From: Chloroflexota bacterium
GTDB lineage: Bacteria > Chloroflexota > Dehalococcoidia > Dehalococcoidales > WRFJ01
NCBI GenBank assembly: GCA_009778865.1
Contig: WRFJ01000056.1
Span: 1 to 6,534, forward strand
Length of the DNA: 6,534 bases
Reading direction: 5' to 3'
Part shown: positions 1 to 5,231 of the stretch, one piece after another
Layout of the letters: every line of letters begins with the position of its first letter
Numbering within the stretch: the first letter of the stretch is position 1
Notes under the pieces: generated by a model
The model's input: the letters and a program-made list of their open reading frames with translations, nothing else
Told to the model about the DNA's origin: nothing
The model's database searches: none
Position numbers and translations under genes: made by a program

Positions 1-1
1 T

Positions 2-1087
2 AAAAACGTGCTAACAGCAACCGATAGCATTAAAAGCGCTTGTTTTGATGCTTATCATTTACTAAACGGCGAAAGAATGGGTAATTTAAGCGTAGAAAAC
101 AATACTGCTCAAGCTGCTAAAACCATTGAACGCCTAACAATTAAAGACCCTTCTCTTAAAGAACTGGCAGAAAGACTGCGAGCAGCAGCACTGGAAATAA
201 GCGACTGCGCCGGTGAGATACACAATTATGCCGACGCTTTGGAGTTTAGTCCGGCTGCTCTAGAAGAAACTGAAAACCGCCTGTCTATCATACGTGCCCT
301 TAAAAGAAAATACGGAATCGATATTGCCGCCATCTTAAAAAAAGAAAACGATTTAGAAAAAGAATTAAACACTTTAAATACTGTACAGCAAGATCTGCAA
401 AATCTTAGAAGCCAGATAAAACTGCAACAAGCATCTCTTGGTGATTTAGGCGAAAAACTGTTAAAAGCCCGTCAAGGAGGTGCTTTGGCCTTGCAAAGCA
501 AGGTGGAAAATGAACTTAAAGATCTTAATATGCCAGACGTGCTTTTTAAAGTAGATTTTATGTTAACTATCGCCCCTAACGGCCTGCCTTTTAGCGATGG
601 CCAGCACTATGTCTACAACGAAAACGGCATAGGCGCCGTACAGTTTTTAATTAAAACCAATCCAGGCGAAGACTTTAAACCATTAAACAAAATAGCTTCC
701 ACCGGCGAAATGAGTCGCTTTACTTTAGCTTTAAAAAGCGCTTTAGCTGATATAGACAGCACTCCCACTTTAGTTTTTGATGAAATAGATATAGGCGTAG
801 GCGCCCGTAGCGGCCATATTTTGGGACGTAAAATATACTGCATTGCGTGCAATCGCCAAGTAATATGCGTTACTCATCTAGCGCAAATAGCCGCATATGC
901 ACAAAGCCATTTTACAGTAAGAAAAGAAAGCGCTGATGGTTTTACTCAAAGCAATTTGCGTCAACTTAGCGGACAAGGAGTGCTTAATGAGCTAGCAATT
1001 ATGCTATCTGGTACACAAAGTACCATCAAAGAACAGGCTGCACGCGAAGTGCTAGCCGAAGCTGATGAATATAAAGCTCGTGGATGA
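2..1087 (+). CDS. recN: DNA repair protein RecN, C-terminal part (5' end outside window)
   Basis: RecN is an SMC-like ATPase that acts at DNA double-strand breaks and promotes recombinational repair in the cytoplasm. The reading frame is open to the left edge, so the GTG at position 8 is not taken as the true start. About 361 residues are visible out of the roughly 550-590 usual for the family; the N-terminal Walker A lobe is missing. Counting from the codon at position 8, residues ~40-175 form the descending arm of the coiled coil, including the family-typical LKRKYG near 98-103. The C-terminal ATPase lobe follows: signature STGEMSR (231-237), Walker B TLVFDEID (254-261) with the catalytic Glu, and the H-loop VTHLAQ (His 290). 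The signature has ST where most RecN proteins have SG. The protein ends normally at TGA 1085-1087, directly beside an inverted-repeat element. No clear terminator follows. Identification is firm; the start lies outside the window. Confidence 0.95.
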   Translation, partial: KNVLTATDSIKSACFDAYHLLNGERMGNLSVENNTAQAAKTIERLTIKDPSLKELAERLRAAALEISDCAGEIHNYADALEFSPAALEETENRLSIIRALKRKYGIDIAAILKKENDLEKELNTLNTVQQDLQNLRSQIKLQQASLGDLGEKLLKARQGGALALQSKVENELKDLNMPDVLFKVDFMLTIAPNGLPFSDGQHYVYNENGIGAVQFLIKTNPGEDFKPLNKIASTGEMSRFTLALKSALADIDSTPTLVFDEIDIGVGARSGHILGRKIYCIACNRQVICVTHLAQIAAYAQSHFTVRKESADGFTQSNLRQLSGQGVLNELAIMLSGTQSTIKEQAAREVLAEADEYKARG

Positions 1088-1093
1088 AAATAG

Positions 1094-1116
1094 GGCAGTG
1101 CTAATTTGAGGTGACA
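1094..1116 (+). repeat. Left terminal inverted repeat of the 259-bp element
   Basis: It matches the reverse complement of 1330-1352 at 19 of 23 positions. The longest uninterrupted identity is ten bases, GTGCTAATTT (1098-1107). It lies 6 bp downstream of the recN stop codon, at the start of the convergent recN/thiM gap. Confidence 0.6.
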
Positions 1117-1329
1117 ACCAATTTACAGTATGATACATGACTCAACTCAAACGAAATCCGAAACATGAGGCTTTGAAAACAATAACGGACGGCAAAGACA
1201 TTGGTTTGCAAGATTTAGGCGTAAAGCTTGTGTGATTTCAAGAAGTTTTCTTATGGTTTACTTAACTATGTTTCTATTCTCATTCTTCCACGCTAACGAC
1301 CGGTTGAAAACACTGACAGTTTTATTGAA

Positions 1330-1352
1330 TATCGCCTAAAATTAGCACCGCC
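1330..1352 (-). repeat. Right terminal inverted repeat of the 259-bp element
   Basis: It is the partner of 1094-1116 in opposite orientation (19 of 23 matches). It contains one copy of CGCCTAAA at 1333-1340, and a second copy straddles its outer edge at 1349-1356. The remaining 67 bp up to the thiM stop (1353-1419) are very AT-rich, with no gene or convincing hairpin. Confidence 0.6.
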
Positions 1353-1419
1353 TAAATTATTAAATATTAACACAATATAATGGTGAATTAAATATATTGA
1401 CACCTAAAAAGAAGTCGCA

Positions 1420-2256
1420 TTAATCAGTCTGTAAAGGTATAACTATATTGGCATATTGCTCTATTGTTCCAGACTGCATATGGCTTAATTCATCAATTAT
1501 AGCCATACGCAAGGAACCAAGACCTGCTTTTTGAGTTTTAGGCCAAGCTAAATCGGCGGCAATGCCCATACACAGTAAGCCGCCTGCAGCAGCCGATAGA
1601 TAATCTTTTCCTGCCCCGCAAAAAGAGGCAATAAGCGAAGTGCACATACAGCCAGTACCGGTTATGCCACCCAGCACGGCCTGCCCATTTTTGATATAGA
1701 ACATACGCTGCCCGTCGCTTAAAATATCGATGGCACCAGTAGCCGCCACTACACAGTTTAACTTCTGCGCAAACTCCTGCACCATCGCCGCGCTGTTTTC
1801 TAAACTATCTTTATTATGGGCGGCATCTACACCCCTGGCTCCTTTTTGTACACCGGCAATAAAGCCTATTTCCGACATGTTGCCGCGCAAAACAGTGATT
1901 TTAACTTCTTGAAGCAGTTTCTCTACAGTTTGGTTGCGTAAAGCCGAAGCACCGGCTCCCACAGGATCAAGTATTACGGGTATACATCTTTCATTGGCCT
2001 TTTGACCAGCTAAAAGCATGGATTTGACAGTACGCTCATTTAAAGTGCCGATATTGATTACTAAACTGGAAGATATAGACCCAATGTCATCTATTTCTTC
2101 TAAGGCATCAGCCATAATGGGTGAAGCGCCAATAGCCAGCGTTACATTGGCGCAGTCGTTTACTGTTACATAGTTAGTGATATGATGTACAATAGGTTTT
2201 TGTTCCCGTACAGCTTCCAATATGCAACTTATTTCTTGAATTTCTCTATTAGTCAT
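1420..2256 (-). CDS. thiM: Hydroxyethylthiazole kinase ThiM
   Basis: ThiM phosphorylates 4-methyl-5-(2-hydroxyethyl)thiazole with ATP, so that salvaged thiazole can enter thiamin phosphate synthesis in the cytoplasm. The 278-residue product has the family's usual length and a ribokinase-like fold. Motifs in order: HHITNYVTVNDCAN (24-37) with the GASPIM loop (43-48) for thiazole binding; INIGTL (68-72); ILDPVGAGA (95-103); RGNMSEI (124-130); ATGAIDILSDG (172-182); and the anion-hole loop GITGTGCM (197-204), whose Cys203 corresponds to the active-site Cys of Bacillus subtilis ThiM. The ATG at 2256 is chosen because AGGAG lies 10 nt upstream. The frame could be extended 15 codons to a TTG at 2301, but that codon lies inside the terminator hairpin loop. 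Expression is very probably thiamin-pyrophosphate-controlled through the leader at 2284-2418. No thiE, thiD or thiazole transporter gene is visible beside it, so it appears to be a single-gene salvage unit here. Confidence 0.96.
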   Translation of the reverse strand: MTNREIQEISCILEAVREQKPIVHHITNYVTVNDCANVTLAIGASPIMADALEEIDDIGSISSSLVINIGTLNERTVKSMLLAGQKANERCIPVILDPVGAGASALRNQTVEKLLQEVKITVLRGNMSEIGFIAGVQKGARGVDAAHNKDSLENSAAMVQEFAQKLNCVVAATGAIDILSDGQRMFYIKNGQAVLGGITGTGCMCTSLIASFCGAGKDYLSAAAGGLLCMGIAADLAWPKTQKAGLGSLRMAIIDELSHMQSGTIEQYANIVIPLQTD

Positions 2257-2266
2257 GATATCAAAT

Positions 2267-2271
2267 CTCCT
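2267..2271 (-). promoter_or_regulatory. Ribosome binding site of thiM
   Basis: AGGAG on the minus strand lies 10 nt before the ATG at 2254-2256. It lies just downstream of the terminator U-tract, so it is transcribed only when the terminator is bypassed. It decides the start in favour of the shorter protein over the TTG at 2299-2301. Confidence 0.75.
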
Positions 2272-2275
2272 ATAT

Positions 2276-2315
2276 AAACAAAAACGCTTAACTTCCACCA
2301 AAGGAAGTTAAGCGT
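2276..2315 (-). terminator. Intrinsic terminator of the TPP riboswitch (thiM expression platform)
   Basis: A perfect 13-bp stem (2303-2315 with 2284-2296) closes a 6-nt loop (2297-2302). On the minus strand it is followed by a U-rich run, UUUUGUUU (2283-2276). It sits between the TPP aptamer and the thiM ribosome binding site, as expected for control of thiM by premature transcription termination when TPP is bound. Confidence 0.92.
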
Positions 2316-2331
2316 CTGAAAAACTCTCTTA

Positions 2332-2418
2332 CGCATCTGCTCCCTACGATAGCATTAACTAACAGGTTCCAAGAGTCAGGTTTTAACCTTCTCAGCCAAA
2401 CGGCTCCTCTGCACTGCG
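2332..2418 (-). promoter_or_regulatory. TPP riboswitch aptamer (THI element) controlling thiM
   Basis: Read on the minus strand, the conserved THI-element blocks appear in order: CUGAGA (2395-2390), GAACCUG (through 2363), UUAAUGC (2358-2352) and GUAGGGA (through 2341). Helices can be drawn. P1 pairs CGCAgUGC (2418-2411) with GCAgaUGCG (2340-2332). P2 pairs AGAG (2410-2407) with CUCU (2375-2372). P3 pairs AGCC with GGCU (2405-2402 and 2397-2394). A small accessory hairpin AGGU-UAAA-ACCU occupies 2389-2378. P4 is unusually weak, about 3 bp (UAG/CUA). The class is known to bind thiamin pyrophosphate, and the linked thiamin-salvage gene and terminator fit. The identification rests on motif order and structure, not on a covariance-model search. 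Confidence 0.95.
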
Positions 2419-2446
2419 GCATATTCTGTTTTTAAACTTTATTTAT

Positions 2447-2475
2447 ATTATAACTTATATTCAACAAGCTGTAAA
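2447..2475 (-). promoter_or_regulatory. Predicted sigma-A/sigma-70-type promoter of the thiM leader
   Basis: On the minus strand, TTTACA (2475-2470) is followed by exactly 17 nt and a perfect TATAAT (2452-2447). Transcription would start near 2440, giving about 20 nt before the first riboswitch helix. The -35 box overlaps the end of a run of seven T residues. Box quality, spacing and position just ahead of the aptamer make this the best promoter in the window. Confidence 0.75.
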
Positions 2476-2564
2476 AAAATGTTTTCGGTTTGTAAATACC
2501 GCCTTTTTATCGAAAATGACGGGGCCTAAACTTCCACCATTTAAATCTTGAATAAGTTTACTAT

Positions 2565-3029
2565 TTATTTCTCTATGATCTCTATCGAAATCATGCGATC
2601 GCCTTGCGTAATATCGTTTAACACTTTCATGCCGGCTACAAGATCCTTTATCTGACCAAAAACAGTGTGGCGCCCATCTAGATGAGGCTGGGGCGCATAA
2701 GTGATAAAAAACTGCGAACCGTTAGTATTAGGGCCAGAATTAGCCATCGAAAGAGTACCGGTCAAATGGCGTTTGGAATTTATCTCATCGTTAAATTTAT
2801 AACCCGGCCCACCCATGCCGGTGCCAGTGGGATCGCCGCCCTGCACTACAAAACCGGGAATTACCCGATGAAAAGTAACGTTATTATAAAAACCTTTACG
2901 AGCTAAAGTAATAAAATTACTCGCCGTTACCGGAGCCTGTTCGGCAAAGAGGTCCAAATGCAAATCTCCTTTATTAGTATGAATAACAGTTTCGTATGTT
3001 TTGTCTTTTTGTACAACGATGTCTACCAT
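2565..3029 (-). CDS. Cyclophilin-type peptidyl-prolyl cis-trans isomerase, cytoplasmic
   Basis: The enzyme catalyses cis-trans isomerisation of Xaa-Pro bonds and assists protein folding. The 154-residue product is a single cyclophilin domain without signal peptide or membrane segment, so it is probably cytoplasmic. The active-site block FHRVIPGFVVQGGD (53-66) supplies Arg55, Phe60 and Gln63 at the human CypA positions. NGSQFFIT (103-110) and HLDGRHTVFG (116-125) supply Gln106, Phe108, Leu117 and His121. His116 replaces the Trp121 of CypA, as in many bacterial cyclophilins, which usually means weak cyclosporin A binding. The ATG at 3029 follows GAGGGA about 5 nt upstream. The gene starts 59 nt after the ABC-F stop, so the two may be cotranscribed. 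A possible own -10 box TATAAA (3057-3052) has only a poor -35 (TGTTCG, 17 nt away). The family is certain; ppiA/ppiB naming is arbitrary here and the natural substrates are unknown. Confidence 0.95.
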   Translation of the reverse strand: MVDIVVQKDKTYETVIHTNKGDLHLDLFAEQAPVTASNFITLARKGFYNNVTFHRVIPGFVVQGGDPTGTGMGGPGYKFNDEINSKRHLTGTLSMANSGPNTNGSQFFITYAPQPHLDGRHTVFGQIKDLVAGMKVLNDITQGDRMISIEIIEK

Positions 3030-3088
3030 GGCTTCCCTCTCACAAAAATATTTTATAGTTTAACTTAAAAGAGCCGAACAGTACAATG

Positions 3089-5044
3089 CTAGATAAGCTC
3101 TGACAAAGCATCTCTAAGGTCCTGTTCTTTTTGCGCTAAGTTTAGACACAACTCTTCCCACAGCTTATTTTGTGTTTGCAATTGCTTATTTTTTTCTCTA
3201 TATAAAATCGACAGAGAAGAAAGTTCTCCGCCACTAAAATCGGCAGCTTTAGCAAAAGAGCTTTCTATATTGCGTAACTCAGCTTCCAACAAACTTATCG
3301 TAGTTTCAGTGAAGGATATTTGTTCTTTAAGCTTAGAAGTTATTTTAAAAGATATATTACGCAACTGCCCTTCCAAACGCTTGCGTTCTTTATCATCAGC
3401 ACGATTGCTGTTAGATTTTACGACAGTAGATGGTATTTGTAAAATGTTTCTCTTAGCTACAAACTCATCATAAGTGCCATTAAAAGAAATAATACGACCA
3501 TGTTCCACATATATTATGCGGTTAGCCAGTTCGCGTATCAGTAAACGATCGTGAGTAATAAAAATCAAAGTGCCGCTATATTGTTTTAAAGCATCGGCAA
3601 GTACTTCGCGCAAAACAATATCCAAGTGATTGGTGGGCTCGTCCATTAAGAGCAGGTTTTTAGGAGCTATTAGCATTTTACACAAGCAGAGCCTAGCTTT
3701 TTCTCCGCCTGAAAGCACTGATATTTTTTTAAAAACATCATCTTTACTAAAACGGAAAATGCCTAGCAGGGAACGCAAGTCTTCAGCATTAGAATCAGGA
3801 GACACGAGATGCATCTCGTCTAACATATCGTTATGTCCATTTAGTGTTTCCATATAACTTTGAGCATAGTAGTCCATAGATACTTTATGCCCTATACGCC
3901 GATTGCCTTTTTCAAAAGGCAATACGCCAGCCATAATCTTTAAAAGAGTAGTTTTGCCGGCGCCGTTAGGGCCGACAATAGCAACACGCTCGCCTCGATA
4001 TATTGCAAGATCTAGGCATTGATATATATGTTTATTGCCATAGCTTTTGCTGATATTCTCCAATTCCATCACTAACTGGCCACTGGGGACAGATTTGAGG
4101 AAGGTAAAATTTATAGGAGACGAAAGACGCGGCAGCTCTATTTTTTCCATTTTATTAAGCATTTTTATTCTACTCTGCACAGCATTTGCTTTAGTGGCTT
4201 TATTGCGAAAACGCTCAATAAACTTACTCTGGTGTTTGATATTTTCTTCCTGTCTTTTATAGCTTTTTTCCAGTGCCGACTGATGTTTTTCTTTATTAAC
4301 TAGAAAAGCATAATAGGACCCGTTAAAAGTACTGGTTTTACCATCACCATCAAAAGAAAGAATGCGGGTAGCTAAATTGTTTAAAAACTCACGGTCATGA
4401 GTAGTAAAAATGGCAGCACCACGATAGCTTTTCAAAAAATTTTCCAAAAACTGTACGGCGTCTATATCCAAGTGGTTAGTGGGTTCGTCCATAATAAGAA
4501 TATCTGGTGCTAAAGCCAGCAGACGGGCCAGTCTTGCGCGCACCAGCCAGCCACCGCTAAACTCCTGTAGCTGACGGCTATAATCGCTGTCTTTAAAACC
4601 AAGGCCGCTTAAGATGCGCTTAGCTTCATATTCCTGACTGTAGCCGCCTAGATGTTCAAAACGCTCCTGTAACAGGCCCAGTTCTTTAGCCAGCGCATCT
4701 TGTATATCAGCGTCATGGTACTGCTCAAGCTCATGCTGCAAATTATCCATTTGCTTTTGTAAAATAGTGGCAGGAGAGACATCCTGTATAATACTGTCTA
4801 AAAGTTGTAAATCAGCAGGTGCTATTTCATCTTGGCGCTGATATCCAATTACGGCTTTTTTGGACAGCACTATATTGCCGCTATCAGCTTGAACACTGCC
4901 GTTTAAAATTTCAAAAAGGGTGGTCTTACCGATACCATTAGCACCAATGACAGCTAAACGGTCGCAAGAACCTAAAGTGAAAGTAAGCTCACTAAATAGT
5001 TTTCTTGTGCCGAAAGACTTGGATAGATTAGTAGCAGTCAACAT
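3089..5044 (-). CDS. ABC-F family ATPase (duplicated ATP-binding cassette, non-transporter)
   Basis: ABC-F proteins are soluble ribosome-associated ATPases. Members act at the tRNA exit site on stalled or initiating ribosomes, and some confer antibiotic protection. The 651-residue product has two nucleotide-binding domains and no membrane segments. NBD1 has Walker A GANGIGKTT (34-42), signature FSGGW (163-167), Walker B ILIMDEPTNHLD (182-193, catalytic Glu187) and H-loop His216. The charged linker at ~245-315, with NKATKANAVQSR (281-292), matches the P-site tRNA-interacting region typical of the family. NBD2 has Walker A GPNGAGKTT (358-366), signature LSGGEKARL (444-452), Walker B LLLMDEPTNHLD (464-475, Glu469) and H-loop His498. 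Residues ~550-650 form a charged C-terminal coiled coil like those of YdiF/Uup-type members. Length and layout suit a housekeeping type, but the exact subfamily cannot be set by eye. The ATG at 5044 gives the family-typical beginning (LTATNLSKSFG). It has no clear Shine-Dalgarno sequence, and a promoter lies immediately upstream. Confidence 0.95.
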   Translation of the reverse strand: MLTATNLSKSFGTRKLFSELTFTLGSCDRLAVIGANGIGKTTLFEILNGSVQADSGNIVLSKKAVIGYQRQDEIAPADLQLLDSIIQDVSPATILQKQMDNLQHELEQYHDADIQDALAKELGLLQERFEHLGGYSQEYEAKRILSGLGFKDSDYSRQLQEFSGGWLVRARLARLLALAPDILIMDEPTNHLDIDAVQFLENFLKSYRGAAIFTTHDREFLNNLATRILSFDGDGKTSTFNGSYYAFLVNKEKHQSALEKSYKRQEENIKHQSKFIERFRNKATKANAVQSRIKMLNKMEKIELPRLSSPINFTFLKSVPSGQLVMELENISKSYGNKHIYQCLDLAIYRGERVAIVGPNGAGKTTLLKIMAGVLPFEKGNRRIGHKVSMDYYAQSYMETLNGHNDMLDEMHLVSPDSNAEDLRSLLGIFRFSKDDVFKKISVLSGGEKARLCLCKMLIAPKNLLLMDEPTNHLDIVLREVLADALKQYSGTLIFITHDRLLIRELANRIIYVEHGRIISFNGTYDEFVAKRNILQIPSTVVKSNSNRADDKERKRLEGQLRNISFKITSKLKEQISFTETTISLLEAELRNIESSFAKAADFSGGELSSLSILYREKNKQLQTQNKLWEELCLNLAQKEQDLRDALSELI

Positions 5045-5056
5045 AATATATAATGA

Positions 5057-5085
5057 ATTATAACGTGCTTGTAACCAGTAAACAA
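5057..5085 (-). promoter_or_regulatory. Predicted promoter of the ABC-F gene (very short leader)
   Basis: On the minus strand, TTGTTT (5085-5080), a 17-nt spacer and a perfect TATAAT (5062-5057) precede the ABC-F ATG at 5044. Transcription would start near 5050, only about 6 nt before the start codon. The region is AT-rich, so a chance TATAAT is possible. The position downstream of the rpoC terminator makes a promoter here expected. Confidence 0.5.
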
Positions 5086-5138
5086 AATATTCGCATTAAA
5101 GATTAAACATCTCTTTTTTGAAAAATACTGTAAACACA

Positions 5139-5192
5139 AGAGGCGCGGATAAAAACCTAAACCAAATATGGATAAGTTTTATCCGCGCCTCT
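5139..5192 (-). terminator. Strong hairpin, probable rpoC transcription terminator
   Basis: A perfect 16-bp GC-rich-based stem (5139-5154 with 5177-5192) encloses a 22-nt loop. It starts about 40 nt after the rpoC stop. On the minus strand it is followed by an imperfect U-rich stretch, UUGUGUUU. The ascending and descending arms are unrelated to coding sequence. A copy of GGATAA in the loop (5170-5175) can also pair with TTATCC (5179-5184) to form a small alternative hairpin. No plus-strand T run follows, so the likely direction is minus. Confidence 0.8.
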
Positions 5193-5231
5193 GATATGCC
5201 AAAGTAATTGTTATTTTCCAATATCCAGAAG

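Larger units (their letters stand above)
1094..1352. mobile_element. MITE-like or decayed insertion-sequence element with imperfect 23-bp terminal inverted repeats
   Basis: The segment begins with GGCAGTGCTAATTTGAGGTG (from 1094). The reverse complement of its other end begins with GGCGGTGCTAATTTTAGGCG (from 1352). Over 23 bases (1094-1116 against 1352-1330) 19 positions match. The ends lie 259 bp apart, which suits a miniature inverted-repeat element or an internally deleted IS. The bases outside (GAAAATAG on the left, TAAATTAT on the right) agree at only 5 of 8, so any target duplication is decayed or absent. Inside I find no recognisable transposase. The longest open stretches are a 32-codon ATG frame (1137-1235) and an overlapping +1 frame running to a TAA at 1337-1339 inside the right repeat. 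The right end also carries CGCCTAAA twice, 16 bp apart (1333-1340 and 1349-1356). The left end starts 6 bp after the recN stop. Alternatively the repeats could be the arms of a long-range RNA structure or a chance pair. Confidence 0.5.

Noticed and set aside
1137..1235. Thirty-two-codon ATG frame inside the inverted-repeat element as a real small gene
   Set aside because: No ribosome site stands out upstream, no family is recognised, and it lies wholly inside a putative decayed element. It is better treated as a possible remnant.
1397..1425. Consensus -35 hexamer TTGACA on the plus strand at 1397-1402, pointing antisense into thiM
   Set aside because: The bases 17 nt downstream (TTAATC) are a poor -10 box, and the region is AT-rich, so an antisense promoter is not supported.
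2257..2301. Fifteen-codon N-terminal extension of thiM starting at TTG 2301
   Set aside because: The TTG lies in the loop of the riboswitch terminator, the extension spans the stem, U-tract and AGGAG site, and the added residues do not resemble ThiM. The ATG at 2256 has a proper ribosome site.
2290..2539. Eleven-base direct repeat AACTTCCACCA at 2290-2300 and 2529-2539
   Set aside because: It is short, with one copy inside the terminator hairpin and the other downstream of the cyclophilin gene, upstream of the thiM promoter. There are no further copies and no structure around the second, so chance is likely.
2476..2564. Possible terminator for the cyclophilin gene (CGGT/ACCG with flanking TTTT/AAAA, then seven T on the minus strand)
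   Set aside because: The core stem is only 4 bp with an 8-nt loop, and the outer pairing needs a large bulge. The 7-bp TAAACTT/AAGTTTA pair nearby has a 20-nt loop and no U-tract. Neither is convincing.
3215..3240. A third signature-like SGGELS in the ABC-F C-terminal coiled coil (residues 604-609)
   Set aside because: There is no Walker A or B around it and it lies in a short break of the coiled coil. It is almost certainly coincidental.
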